A stretch of 64,000 nt of DNA, from positions 1 through 64,000 of the forward strand of contig NZ_MDKE01000068.1 in the NCBI RefSeq assembly GCF_001870485.1. The letters run 5' to 3'. This document shows, piece by piece, positions 15,603-25,193 of the stretch. Each line of letters starts with the position of its first letter. The first letter of the stretch is position 1. The notes beneath the pieces are model-generated. The model saw only the letters and a program-made list of their open reading frames with translations, was not told the DNA's origin and searched no databases. A program made the position numbers and the translations under genes. Source of the stretch: Oceanisphaera psychrotolerans. GTDB taxonomy: Bacteria; Pseudomonadota; Gammaproteobacteria; Enterobacterales; Aeromonadaceae.

Positions 15603-16585
15603 GCCGGATCAAAAGAGGGAAAATGACGATGACATCCGGATTGAACGGCATTCTGCTGGCCCTGTCGGTGCTGCCGGCCGGGGTGGCGCAGGCTCAGGGT
15701 GCTCATGCCGGGCACGGTTCGGTATCGGCAAACAGCCAGCAGGGGATGGACCATAGCCAGATGCAGGGCATGGACCACAGCCAGATGGAAGCGATGGACC
15801 ACAGCCAGATGGAAGGCATGGATCATGGCAGCATGCAGATGCAGGGCGGCTCGGCCCCCGCCGATGCCCGGGATCCCCATGCTTATTCTGGTGGCGTTAC
15901 CCTGGAAGAAGGGCCCTATGTCCTGCCTGGTCCACGGCAACTGCGGTTGGCCGACGAGCACGTTTTTTACGGTGTGCTGGTCGACAGGCTGGAGCGGGTC
16001 GACAATGGTGAGGGCCATGCGCTGACCTACGACACCCGCGCCTGGCTTGGCTATGACTACGACAGAGCCGTACTGAAGGCAGAAGGCGATACAGAACAAG
16101 GGCGGCTGCAAGAAGCCAGCACCGAACTGTTATGGAGCCATGCCCTGACGACGTTCTGGAACGGTGAGCTGGGTGTGCGTTACGACACTGGTCACGGTCC
16201 GGATCAGGGCTGGTTGGCCTTTGGGGTGGCGGGTCTGACCCCTTACTGGTTCGAACTGGATGCCACCGCCTATCTGGGTGACGATGGGCAAACGGCGCTG
16301 GCGGTGGAAGGAGAATATGAACTCTTGCTGACCCAGCGACTGGTACTGCAGCCAAGGGCGGAACTGACCGCCTATGGCAAGAATGACGCCGAACGCGGCC
16401 AGGGCCGAGGCCTGTCCGAACTGGTGGCCGGTGCTCGGTTGCGTTATGAATTCAGCCGCCAGTTTGCGTCCTATGTGGGGTGGGAGTGGGCGGCGGCCCT
16501 GGGTAACAGTGCCGACCAGGTACGAGCAGAAGGTGAGGCCACCCAGGAAACCCGTTGGGTCGCCGGGGTCAGGTTCTGGTTTTAA
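15599..16585 (+). CDS. copB: Copper resistance protein B (outer membrane)
   Basis: CopB works with CopA in periplasmic and outer-membrane copper sequestration. The 328-residue protein starts at an ATG overlapping the copA stop (ATGA); ATG 15623 or 15629 would give shorter signal peptides. The signal is GILLALSVLPAGVAQAQ. Four to five MDHSQM/MDHGSM repeats follow. From about 120 on, the CopB barrel pattern appears (VLVDRLERVDNGEGHALTYD, VRYDTGHGPDQGWLAFGVAG), ending with the outer-membrane aromatic C-terminus RFWF. Confidence 0.93.
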   Translation: MSRIKRGKMTMTSGLNGILLALSVLPAGVAQAQGAHAGHGSVSANSQQGMDHSQMQGMDHSQMEAMDHSQMEGMDHGSMQMQGGSAPADARDPHAYSGGVTLEEGPYVLPGPRQLRLADEHVFYGVLVDRLERVDNGEGHALTYDTRAWLGYDYDRAVLKAEGDTEQGRLQEASTELLWSHALTTFWNGELGVRYDTGHGPDQGWLAFGVAGLTPYWFELDATAYLGDDGQTALAVEGEYELLLTQRLVLQPRAELTAYGKNDAERGQGRGLSELVAGARLRYEFSRQFASYVGWEWAAALGNSADQVRAEGEATQETRWVAGVRFWF

Positions 16586-16629
16586 ATCATCATGATTGCA
16601 CGATAAAACTCATACCAAGGAAACAACAC

Positions 16630-17118
16630 ATGAAAAAAACACTGCCCGTTTTAATGCTGTCACTGCTACCCGGCATGGCGATGGCCGCCGGTGAACACGG
16701 TGGTCATCATGATGGCCATGATATGGCGGCCATGCAGCAGGATATGCACGGCATCGGCCGGCCCGGCAGTTCTGCCGAGGTCAGCCGCACCATCGAAGTG
16801 GTGATGGGTGATAATATGCGTTTCGTTCCCGAACAGATTGAGGTCAACGCCGGCGAAACCGTGCGTTTCTTCATCAAAAACTCGGGCAAGCTGGCCCATG
16901 AACTGGTGATTGGCAATCTTGAGTCGCTGCAGGCGCATGCGGAGATGATGCGTCAGATGCCGGACATGAAACACGCCGAGCCCAACATGATCAGTCTGCA
17001 ACCGGGCCAGAAAGGCGGCTTGATTTGGACCTTTGAACAGGCCGGCACCGTCGATTTTGCCTGCCTGATCCCCGGCCATATGGAAGCGGGCATGAAAGGC
17101 CGCGTACAGGTAATGTAA
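16630..17118 (+). CDS. Periplasmic cupredoxin-domain copper protein
   Basis: The 162-residue protein has a signal peptide (LMLSLLPGMAMAA) and a His/Met-rich segment (EHGGHHDGHDMAAMQQDMH). Residues about 55-162 form a cupredoxin domain with Cu ligands in KLAHELVIG (His) and FACLIPGHMEAGM (Cys, His, Met). This resembles the CopI/plastocyanin-like proteins of cop operons. The ATG at 16630 follows AAGGAAAC; upstream codons in the same frame belong to the copB end. It probably buffers or shuttles copper in the periplasm. Confidence 0.88.
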   Translation: MKKTLPVLMLSLLPGMAMAAGEHGGHHDGHDMAAMQQDMHGIGRPGSSAEVSRTIEVVMGDNMRFVPEQIEVNAGETVRFFIKNSGKLAHELVIGNLESLQAHAEMMRQMPDMKHAEPNMISLQPGQKGGLIWTFEQAGTVDFACLIPGHMEAGMKGRVQVM

Positions 17119-17125
17119 GGGGAGT

Positions 17126-17151
17126 GGCATGGGCCGCGGCCCATGCCTTTT
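17126..17151 (+). terminator. Hairpin with a T-run between cupredoxin and cytochrome c genes
   Basis: A 22-base perfect palindrome (17126-17147, arms GGCATGGGCC and GGCCCATGCC) is followed by four Ts. It may partly terminate the copA-copB-cupredoxin transcript and reduce expression of the cytochrome gene. Confidence 0.6.
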
Positions 17152-17220
17152 CCTGTTATTAGCCGAACTTTTTATCCAGCCGAATTTTTCAGCCAGTCGA
17201 ACAAGAGGACAAGCAACGCC

Positions 17221-17616
17221 GTGAATAACACATCAAAGACGAACCGCTGGTGGTTGTGGGGGACAGGAATGGTGGGGCTGGCCGCGATCGCCATGGTCGG
17301 CAGCCACTTTTTGCAGGGCGACTTGTCCGCCGGAGCCGGGCAAATACAGCAGGGCAAGCAGGCTTATCAGGATAACTGCGCCAGTTGTCATGGCGCCGAT
17401 CTTAACGGCACTCGCCAGGGGCCGCCGTTTATTCACAAGGTGTATGAGCCATCCCATCATGGTGATGAGTCCTTTTACCGCGCCGCCGCCAACGGGGTGC
17501 AGGCCCATCACTGGCGCTTTGGCGACATGCCGCCGGTGCCCGGCGTCACCCGGGACCAGGTGGGCGACATCATCGCCTATATTCGCGAGCAGCAGCGGAA
17601 AAACGGCATCAAATAA
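17221..17616 (+). CDS. Small membrane-anchored class I cytochrome c
   Basis: The 131-residue protein has one N-terminal membrane anchor (WWLWGTGMVGLAAIAMVG) and a c-type haem site CASCHG near 53-58; GDMPPVPG near 102 carries the likely axial methionine. The GTG at 17221 is chosen because GAGGA lies upstream and the protein then starts with a normal signal anchor; ATG 17143 lies inside the preceding hairpin. Such cytochromes often end cop operons and may accept electrons from copper oxidation, which is inference here. Confidence 0.85.
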   Translation: MNNTSKTNRWWLWGTGMVGLAAIAMVGSHFLQGDLSAGAGQIQQGKQAYQDNCASCHGADLNGTRQGPPFIHKVYEPSHHGDESFYRAAANGVQAHHWRFGDMPPVPGVTRDQVGDIIAYIREQQRKNGIK

Positions 17617-17654
17617 GCCGTTGCGGTTATTCGGCGGCGGCTGTGACGCCGTCG

Positions 17655-19088
17655 CTATTTCGTTGCGACAGGCGGGCCATCGCCGGAAAAATGGGCCCTG
17701 AAGCAGGTTTCTCGTTCATCGGAATGCACCGACAGGGTGCCGCCGTGGGCGGTGATAATCGCCTTGGCGATGGCCAGCCCCAGCCCGGTGCCTTCGGTTA
17801 CCGGCTGGCGGGCACTGTCTGCCCGGTAGAAGCGATCGAACAGCCGGGGCCATTGTTCCGGCGGAATGGCCGGGCCCGGATTGCTCACCTCCACTGTGGT
17901 GCCTTCGTGGTTGCTGCTCACCGCAATACGCACTTCGCCCTGCGGCGGGGTGTAACGAATGGCATTGGTCAGCAGGTTGCTGAATGCCCGCTGCAGCATG
18001 GACTTGTCGCCCAGCAGGTGGCCGTTCCCCCGTCTGTTTAATCGCACCTGCTGCTCACTGGCCAGGGGCTCGAAAAATTCCAGCAGTTCATCCAGTTCAT
18101 CGGCCAATGCGAGCGGCTCGGGCTGCATGCTCAGCTGGCCTTGCTCCGACTTGGCCAGGAACAGCATTTCACCGATCATCCTCGCCAACCGCTCGGCGGT
18201 TTCCAGGTTGGCGTAGAGAACCTCTCTGTATTCTTCGGCATTACGCGGGTGTGCCAACGCCACCTGGGTTTGCATCATCAGGCTGTTGACCGGGGTGCGC
18301 AGCTCGTGGGCAATATCCGAAGAAAAGGCCGTCAGCCGCTGAAAAGAATCTTCCAGCCGTTCCAGCATGTCATTAAATGCCTGAATGGGAGCGTGCAGCT
18401 CGGCCGGTGCATTGGCCAGGGGGAGCCGGTGGTCGAGTTTGTTGGCGGTAACCCGGGCGGAGAGAGAGGCCAGAGTGCGCAATGGTTTTAGTCCCGTGCG
18501 TGATGCGAACCATCCCAGCAGCACCGAGACCAGCGCAATAGCACCGGTCAGCCAGGCCAGCCCGGTTTTTATCTCGTCGATAAAATGCTGATGATAGCTG
18601 GTATCCAGCGCCACACGAACCAACACCGACTGGGGGGCGTCGGCCCAGGGCAGGGAGGGGTCCAGGAAGATTTGTTCTGTAATGCTGCGATAACGAATTC
18701 CCTCTTCGGTCCAGCTTTCCTGTAAGGGCAAGGATTCAGCTGCGGGAACAGCGCGGGTCATTCCCGGTTGCTGGCGATGCTCGGGTTTGGCGTTTGCCAG
18801 GATCCGGCCTTGCTCATCCTGTATCAGCAGATAATGGCCGCCATGCCCGGAAAGCGCATCGTTCAGGTGCGCTTCCAGCAATGACCATGTCTGATCGGTA
18901 CCTTGTAAATGGGTCGTCAGAAAGTTTTTGGCCAGTATTATCTTGCCCTGAATGTCCGTTTCGTCCTGGCGCGCAAAGTGATGCTCCAGCGCTTGCATCA
19001 ATACGACACTGACCAGGCCCCATATGGCCAGCATGGTGATGCTGAACATCAGGCTCAGGCGGCTGGTTAAAGAAAGATAACTGCCCAT
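17655..19088 (-). CDS. copS: Heavy-metal sensor histidine kinase (CusS/CopS type)
   Basis: The 477-residue sensor has membrane segments at about 13-33 and 175-197 with a periplasmic domain between them, a HAMP linker, the H-box SSDIAHELRTPVNSLM (about 266), and an ATPase domain with NLLTNAIRYTPPQG and GTGLGLAIAKAII. It matches the CusS/CopS metal-sensing family. It should phosphorylate CopR, whose gene lies on the other side of the copA-cytochrome block. The two genes share a strand but are not adjacent, which is unusual for this pair. Confidence 0.9.
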   Translation of the reverse strand: MGSYLSLTSRLSLMFSITMLAIWGLVSVVLMQALEHHFARQDETDIQGKIILAKNFLTTHLQGTDQTWSLLEAHLNDALSGHGGHYLLIQDEQGRILANAKPEHRQQPGMTRAVPAAESLPLQESWTEEGIRYRSITEQIFLDPSLPWADAPQSVLVRVALDTSYHQHFIDEIKTGLAWLTGAIALVSVLLGWFASRTGLKPLRTLASLSARVTANKLDHRLPLANAPAELHAPIQAFNDMLERLEDSFQRLTAFSSDIAHELRTPVNSLMMQTQVALAHPRNAEEYREVLYANLETAERLARMIGEMLFLAKSEQGQLSMQPEPLALADELDELLEFFEPLASEQQVRLNRRGNGHLLGDKSMLQRAFSNLLTNAIRYTPPQGEVRIAVSSNHEGTTVEVSNPGPAIPPEQWPRLFDRFYRADSARQPVTEGTGLGLAIAKAIITAHGGTLSVHSDERETCFRAHFSGDGPPVATK

Positions 19089-19184
19089 GATGTCGCTCTA
19101 TGCCCCGTTGCACTCAACACGGCGCCCAATGTACCACGTAATCACAGGGTTCGAGCCGGATGACCATAATGTCATCGCCGGGCG

Positions 19185-20096
19185 TCATTCACCTGACACT
19201 GTTGCCAACTCAACCGTTGCCAGAGCATGCGGGCGCTCCATTCTGGTACGGATAAACTGCGGGCTCTGTTCAATGGTCTGCGCCAGACGAGCGGTCGCCT
19301 CGTTGACCTGATCGGCCACAAACAGGGTGGTATCCGTTTTTGGCAGGGGAGGTAACCCCTGTTCCACCACCACCATGTCCTGTTCCAGTGTCTTGCGCGG
19401 GATCACTCCCACGCCAATGCCCGCGCGCACCGCCGCCAGCACGCCGGCCCGGCTCTGGCTGGTAAAGGCAATGCGATAGGGCAGTTCCACTTTCTCCAGT
19501 GCCTGGCAGGCCGAGTCCCGGTGGTAACAGCCGTCAACAAACACCGCCAGGGGCAAGGGATCCCGCAGATGGGTCATGTGCGTTTGTGAACGAACCCACA
19601 CCAGCTCATCCCGGTCGAGACGCTGTCCTCCGTCGGACAACACCGGCATTTCGATCAGGGCCAGGTCCAGCTTGCCTTCTCTGAGCAGTGACAGCAGATA
19701 GTGGGGGCGGTGATCACAGAAGACTTCCAGCCGGGCTTCCGGGTAGTTCAGTACAAAGGCCTCCAGCAGCGGTGTCAGGCTGCGGGTAGCGTACTGATCA
19801 TGGGTGCCGAACCGCACCTTGCCGTTGATATCCGCATTCTGGAACGAGCCCAGGATCCGGTCGTGCAGATTAAGTAACTGTTGCGCGTGGGCTCTGAGCA
19901 ATTCTCCCGCCGGGGTTAACCTGACCCCATATTGTCCCCGCTCCAGCAACGGCGCAGTCACCAGCGCCTCCAGTCTGCTCAATTGCATGCTGATGGTGGA
20001 GGGCGCCTTGTGCAGGCGGCCTGCTGCCACCGTCAGGTTGAGCGTTTCCGCCACCACCACAAAGGTGCGCAGCAGGGTAATAGGTAAGTCACGCAT
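19185..20096 (-). CDS. LysR-family transcriptional regulator
   Basis: The 303-residue protein has an N-terminal winged helix (LLRTFVVVAETLNLTVAAGR, then HKAPSTISMQLSRLEALV) and a periplasmic-binding-like effector domain (GKVRFGTHDQYATRSLTPLL). It is divergent from an MFS transporter gene 116 bases away, the usual arrangement for a LysR regulator and its target. The effector is unknown. The gap contains AT-rich sequence around ATTGATATTTATCGAT that could hold its site. Confidence 0.88.
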   Translation of the reverse strand: MRDLPITLLRTFVVVAETLNLTVAAGRLHKAPSTISMQLSRLEALVTAPLLERGQYGVRLTPAGELLRAHAQQLLNLHDRILGSFQNADINGKVRFGTHDQYATRSLTPLLEAFVLNYPEARLEVFCDHRPHYLLSLLREGKLDLALIEMPVLSDGGQRLDRDELVWVRSQTHMTHLRDPLPLAVFVDGCYHRDSACQALEKVELPYRIAFTSQSRAGVLAAVRAGIGVGVIPRKTLEQDMVVVEQGLPPLPKTDTTLFVADQVNEATARLAQTIEQSPQFIRTRMERPHALATVELATVSGE

Positions 20097-20212
20097 GATG
20101 AGAATTCAATCTTGTTGAAGGCAGATATTGATATTTATCGATTTACCGAATTTTAACAAGCGTTCAGGATGGCCGGGTTACTTATTCATCACAGGATCAG
20201 GGAGCGTCAGCG

Positions 20213-21406
20213 ATGAAAATGGCCGTTGTTTTCGGAATGAATCAGATAGTCAGTCACGGATTTGGCATGTTTCTGTTTGCCGCCCTGGTACCGCTGATGC
20301 GGGAGTCGATCAGCCTCAGTCATTGGCACCTGGCTGCGATTGGGGCCCTCACCCAGCTGGCCTATCTTGGCGGTGCCATGCTGATAGGATTGCTTGGCCA
20401 TCGTTTGGGGACGGCCCGTCTGTCGCTGATGACCGGCACCCTGACCACCGCCCTGCTGTTTACCATGTCGCAACTCGAAAACCCGCTGTTCATTACCCTG
20501 GTGCTGACCTGCCTGGCGGCCAGCGCGGCCATCAGCTGGGGTACCATAGTGGAAATCATCAGCCGTCATGCCCGCGCCGAGCAGCGTTCGACCTATCTTT
20601 CGGCCGCTTCCAGCGGCACCGCCTGGGGCTATGGTCTGAATGGCCTGATGATCCTGCTGGTCGTACCCGTACTCGGCTGGCAACACAGCTGGCAGATTGC
20701 AGGGGGCATGGGCATACTGGTTGTGGGGATGACCTGGTATCTGCTGAACAACCTGAAAAAACCGCTAACCACCACGGCAGCGCTTCCCGAGTCCAACATT
20801 CCCGCCTCCAGGCTGCTGGCCACCATTTGCGGTGAAAGAACCGCCATGTTCGCCTGCCTGATCTGCTTTCTGGTCGGGTTTACCACCATGCCTTTTTCCA
20901 ACTGGCTCAATACCTATCTCGATCAACTGGCGTTGCCGGCTGCACTGGGTGGCTACACCTGGACCACGGTGGGGATCACCGGCATGGTGGCTGGCGTGGT
21001 CACGGGCTGGTTGGCCGATCGCAACGGCCACGGTGTCGCACTGATGGTGATCTTCAGCGGTTTCGCCCTGGGGTTGCTGGCGTTTGTCTATGATCCGGCC
21101 CGATTTGCGCTGGTGGCCGGCTTTGGTTATGGCCTGATGTATTTCCCCATGTGGGGCATACTGGCGGGCTGGATAGGTCAGACCTACTCGTCTACCGCCA
21201 CCATGCAAATCAGCGGTATCTGTATGGTGACCTTTGGCCTGGGGGGCACTCTGGGTAACCTGCTGGCCGGCTACCTCCGCGATACTACCGGGACGCTGGA
21301 CGCGGTTTTCCTTACCCTGGCCGCGGCCTCGGTGCTGCTGGTCATGCTGGCGTTGTGGATACTGAGTGTCAGCCCCAAATCCCGCCCGATGCAACCAGCG
21401 GTCTGA
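20213..21406 (+). CDS. MFS transporter, YbfB-like
   Basis: The 397-residue membrane protein has about 12 hydrophobic segments. The loop 2-3 region holds LLGHRLGTARLSLMTG, the degenerate MFS signature, and the mid-protein loop is hydrophilic (NNLKKPLTTTAALPESN). AGGGAG lies upstream of the ATG at 20213. The divergent LysR gene suggests substrate-controlled expression. The substrate cannot be told from sequence; amino-acid, sugar or drug export are all possible. Confidence 0.85.
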   Translation: MKMAVVFGMNQIVSHGFGMFLFAALVPLMRESISLSHWHLAAIGALTQLAYLGGAMLIGLLGHRLGTARLSLMTGTLTTALLFTMSQLENPLFITLVLTCLAASAAISWGTIVEIISRHARAEQRSTYLSAASSGTAWGYGLNGLMILLVVPVLGWQHSWQIAGGMGILVVGMTWYLLNNLKKPLTTTAALPESNIPASRLLATICGERTAMFACLICFLVGFTTMPFSNWLNTYLDQLALPAALGGYTWTTVGITGMVAGVVTGWLADRNGHGVALMVIFSGFALGLLAFVYDPARFALVAGFGYGLMYFPMWGILAGWIGQTYSSTATMQISGICMVTFGLGGTLGNLLAGYLRDTTGTLDAVFLTLAAASVLLVMLALWILSVSPKSRPMQPAV

Positions 21407-21455
21407 AGGTGTTTATCCGGGTCGCTTTGCCGGCGGGCTGAAGCTGACGGTTACT

Positions 21456-21488
21456 GTAAAAAAGGCCGGACATTGTCCGGCCTTGTTA
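21456..21488 (-). terminator. Intrinsic terminator at the convergent MFS / channel junction
   Basis: AAGGCCGGACA and TGTCCGGCCTT form an 11-bp stem. Read on the minus strand it is followed by six Ts, so it serves the channel gene well; on the plus strand the T-run is short, giving weaker termination of the MFS gene. Confidence 0.85.
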
Positions 21489-21503
21489 CATAGGGAGCTT
21501 GTC

Positions 21504-23848
21504 TCAGTCCCGGTCGTTGGGGGCATCCTCGGTAACGGCAGACTCGGGCCTGGCCGCTATCACCTTGTTGCCGGACTCGGGCCTGGCCGCTATCACCTTG
21601 TTGCCGGACTCTGGCTGTCCGTGCGGGCGGCCGTCGGCATCGAATTTCTGCTGCATCACCCGCAGGTTGGCGGGCGGCGCTTCGCCTTCCTTGCCCGCAC
21701 CGAAGTAGATGGTGGTATGGGGGAAGGGGATCTCGATACCGGCGTGGTCGAAGTGCTGCTTCACCAGCCGGTTGTAGGCCCGGCCAACCGCCCACTGCAT
21801 GCCGGGCACCGTCTTGATGCGCACCCGGATGTTGACCGAGCTGTCGGCCAGGGCGATAACACCGGCCACTTCCAGCGGCTCGAGTATGTCGTGTTTGTGC
21901 TCGTCGCCGGCGGCCAGCTCGTCAAAGGCGTTGTGCAGCTGGGCGATGGCCTCGTCGATGCTCTCGCGATAGGCAATGCCGTATTCACCCACATGATAGC
22001 CGAACTCGCGCATGTAGTTGGACACCGTATCCACGCTGGAAAACGGAATGATGTGATAGGTGCCGTTGAGGTCGCGAATACCCACCGAGCGAATGCTGAG
22101 CTTTTCGGCGGTGCCGGTAATGCCCCCCACCGTCACCACATCGCCGGTATTCATGGCGTTTTCAATCTGGATGAACACCCCGGTAATGATGTCCTGCACC
22201 AGTTTCTGGGCGCCAAAGCCGATGGCCAGGCCCAGCACCCCGGCACCGGCGATCAGCGGCCCTATGTTGATACCGATTTCCGCCAGCACTATCATGGCGG
22301 TCATGGTGACCAGGGTGACGGCCAGCGCGCTGCGAAACAGCGACAGCAGAGTCCTGGCGCGGGCAGAAGGCTCGCCGTTGCCGGTGTCGGCGTTGAGCTT
22401 GTGCTCAATCAGGCTGGCCATGGTTACCCACAGGGCGGCGGCCACAAACAGGATGAAGGCCACACCAATGACCTTGCCCATCAGTTTGCCGCCAGACTCG
22501 GAGGCGTACCAGGCGGGCAGATCCAGCGCATCCCAGGCGTTGAGCACCAGCAGGATAATGGCGGCTACCATCAGCATGCGCACAAAGCGCAGCGCATTGG
22601 GTACATAGCTGTTTAGCCGTGATTCGAGCAGCGGCAGCTTGCGGCGCAGATCGTCCGACAGGGTAATGCGCCGGCCTATGGTCTGGCTCAGCAGGGTGGA
22701 GAGCAGTATGCCCAGCACCACTATGCCCAGGGTCTTGAGGGTGGCAAACAGCACAAAAGGCAGGGCGTCGGCCGGGCGCAGCAGGGTCAGTAGCAGCACC
22801 ACCACAAAATAGGCCAGGGCGAACAGATGCCAGGTTCGGGCCAGCAGCTTCAGGCTGACCTTGCCCGCGGCCATGGTGCTTTGTTCGGCTTTATCGTTAA
22901 TGGCACGGTACAGACGGCGGCGATTCTTGAGGATCACCGCCACCGCATAGAAGAAGGCGCCGAACATGATCAGGGTATTGACGCCCTGTGCCAGGGTGGG
23001 AGAGATATTGATGTTGATCAGTGGCTCCAGCACCATGACACCGTAGCCGAGCAGGCCGACCAGCAGGGCCAGCCAGCGATTCCAGTACCCGGCTTCCGCC
23101 GAGTCGATGGGCAGTAGCCGCAGCCCTTCATAGCGGGAAGAAAACAGCGCCCGCAGCCCGGCCTTGAGCAGCTCTATTACCATGAAGGCGTTGAGGAACA
23201 GCGAAGCCTGGGTGGTCAGCTCACCGGTTTCTCCCACCATAAAGGTGGCCATCAGGTTACCGCCCAGATAGGCCAGCCCCACCACCAGCACGTCGATGGC
23301 CGCCGCCAGTGCCACACACAACACCAGCCGCAGTACCGGCGTTTTGCCTGCACCATGACGGGACCAGTGACTCAGGCGGGTAAAGAGCGGCCCTGCCAAC
23401 CGGCGCAGCACCCAGAACAGCACCAGGGTGGCCAGTATCACCAGTCCGAGGTTGAGGGTGGCGCTGATGAAGGTGGTCATGTCGAAGCGGCCATTGTCTC
23501 CGGCCGGATGACCGGCAAACAGGTTACCGATCACCGCGATCAGGTTGTTGAACTGGTCCCCGAGATCGCCGGCTATCCGGCGGGTGGTGTCCGCCAGTTG
23601 GCTGGGAAGGGATGGTTCGGCGCTGGCGGCCGTTGCGCCGGGGGCGGTAACGGAGGGGCCTTGCTGCTCGGCTAGGCCGCGCAGCTCTGCCACCAGTTGC
23701 TGGCGTGATGATTCGTTTTCCAGTATTTCCGCCAGGGCGGCGTAAGGGGGTGGTTCGGTCGTGTTCTGGCTTGGGCCTGCGCCATACTCGCAAGGGGAGC
23801 ACAGAGCAGCCACAGGGTCAGCAGGGTGAGTCTTTTTATCAGGTTCAC
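21504..23848 (-). pseudogene. MscS-superfamily mechanosensitive channel (YbiO/MscM-like), frameshift at the signal peptide
   Basis: A large inner-membrane channel of about 781 residues. The true start is a GTG at 23848 preceded by GGAGG, encoding MNLIKRLTLLTLWLLCAPLA, then SMAQAQA, a good signal peptide. It is one base out of frame with the body (TTEPPPYAALAEILENE). One extra C in GCCAG near 23768 joins them, giving 2346 bases, a whole number of codons. The body has about 11 membrane segments and the MscS core near 585-680 (AGAGVLGLAIGFGAQKLVQD, GTAEKLSIRSVGIRDLNGTY). The intact long frame from 23885 has an unrelated N-terminus and is not used. Confidence 0.88.
21541..21606. repeat. 33-bp perfect tandem duplication in the channel gene
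   Basis: Two identical 33-base units near the 3' end of the channel gene encode PESGNKVIAAR twice, followed by a partial PES. The repeat keeps the frame and only lengthens the cytoplasmic tail. Confidence 0.9.
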
Positions 23849-24165
23849 CAGTGGCCTCCAGTTGGCTGTCAGCGTGTAGGTTCAAAGAGATGGACGGTTA
23901 ATCCTTCGGGTTGTTTATATGAATGAACAAGGGGATTGAGCAGGGTAACATACTGGAAATGGCGTGTTAAATTTCAAATACTTGCAGAAACAGTGAGGAG
24001 ATAGGGTGGATGCCGGCGGCCCTCCGGTATGGAACTCCGGTAGCAAGCCTTGGGTATTATAAAAAATTGGTAAGACTTTTTTCTGCTACCTGGGTGGTTA
24101 TTTTTCGAACGCCATTGTTTTTGCCCTACAATGTCTTCGGGCCTGAAACAGTAAAGGAGACCGAT

Positions 24166-24468
24166 ATGTTAGCCAAGCGGTGTAGCTATACCCTGCAAAG
24201 TGATGATCATTATCATGTCAATATAGTGGTAAACCCTGAAGGCATAATGGACGTGAGCATTATCGAGAATAAACAACATGTTATCAGTGAGTTTGATCAT
24301 GTTCACTTCAAGGAGAGTCGTCAGGGGGTCAAGTTGGTTTGTGAAGATGACGACTGTGCCGGCCATCAAGAGGTTTGTTTGATACTCTCTCGTAGAGATG
24401 CGTTCGAACTCCGTGAAATGATCGATAATGCCATCCAGGAATACGAACAACTGATGACGGACCTGTAG
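24166..24468 (+). CDS. Hypothetical acidic protein
   Basis: The 100-residue soluble protein is acidic, with no signal peptide or membrane segment. It has a predicted beta-rich start (YTLQSDDHYHVNIVVNPEGI) and a helical end (RDAFELREMIDNAIQEYEQL). Three cysteines occur, two in CEDDDCAGHQEVC. I recognise no family. The ATG at 24166 follows AAGGAGA and a good terminator closes the unit, so the gene is probably real; the longer frame from 24010 lacks a ribosome site. Confidence 0.7.
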   Translation: MLAKRCSYTLQSDDHYHVNIVVNPEGIMDVSIIENKQHVISEFDHVHFKESRQGVKLVCEDDDCAGHQEVCLILSRRDAFELREMIDNAIQEYEQLMTDL

Positions 24469-24523
24469 TTGTGCACATGGCCGTTATGAACAGCAGTAAC
24501 GTTATTACTCATGAATTGTTAAT

Positions 24524-24556
24524 AAAAAGCCTCATTCCATTGGATGAGGTTTTTTA
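24524..24556 (+). terminator. Intrinsic terminator after the small acidic protein gene
   Basis: CCTCATTCC (24530-24538) pairs with GGATGAGG (24542-24549) with one bulged base, followed by six Ts. An A-run precedes it, so it may act in both directions. Confidence 0.85.
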
Positions 24557-24721
24557 TTGTTCTGAACTCACCCTGACAGGGGGAATGTTTGTATTACTTG
24601 CAGTGACTGAGCATTTATCAGCAACAACTAATAAAGTAATGGCTTGATAAGTCGTTTAATTACAACGTGCACCGCGTGGTATTCAGGAACCATATTGAGC
24701 TGGGGGCGTGAAGGAAAACAG

Positions 24722-25117
24722 ATGCCGGATATTCTTGTGGTTCTTTTTATGGTGGCTGTACTGCCAGTTTTTCTTTCGGCGGTTGGCGTATGCTTGCGGA
24801 TCTCCGAGTTCGGAAAGCTGGATAATCATCATCCCAGAGAGCAGCAAGCCCGGCTGACGGGGATAGGCGCAAGAGCCGTCGCCGCGCAAAATAATGCATG
24901 GGAAGCGCTTCTGTTGCTTGGTGTTGTGGTTATCATCGCCGTCGCCGCAAAGGTAGACTTGCATTCGCTGTCGAGTGCGTCTTACCTCTTTCTGGTATCC
25001 AGAATGCTGCACCCTGTATTTTACATGGCCAACATGGCATTGCTCAGAAGCACCGCATTCGGGGTGGGTTGGTTCACCTGTGTGTACATCTTTTACGTGT
25101 CATGTAAGGCGTTTTGA
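24722..25117 (+). CDS. MAPEG-family membrane protein
   Basis: The 131-residue protein has four hydrophobic segments. It contains NHHPREQQARLTGIGARAVA and AQNNAWEALLLLGVVVII, the conserved MAPEG pattern (membrane-associated proteins in eicosanoid and glutathione metabolism), then SRMLHPVFYMANMALLRSTA. Bacterial members are mostly uncharacterised, and some have glutathione transferase-like activity. The ATG at 24722 gives a family-length protein. Confidence 0.8.
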   Translation: MPDILVVLFMVAVLPVFLSAVGVCLRISEFGKLDNHHPREQQARLTGIGARAVAAQNNAWEALLLLGVVVIIAVAAKVDLHSLSSASYLFLVSRMLHPVFYMANMALLRSTAFGVGWFTCVYIFYVSCKAF

Positions 25118-25193
25118 GCATAAAACAGCATGGTCAGCCATGGCGTCGCGGCCGGTTATGGTGGCGAGGGTCGAGTCAACCCGAGAGCATGAA

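Noticed and set aside
23849-23885. ATG at 23885 as the start of the mechanosensitive channel
   Set aside because: The resulting N-terminus is polar and unlike the family; a GTG at 23848 with GGAGG gives a proper signal peptide in the other frame.
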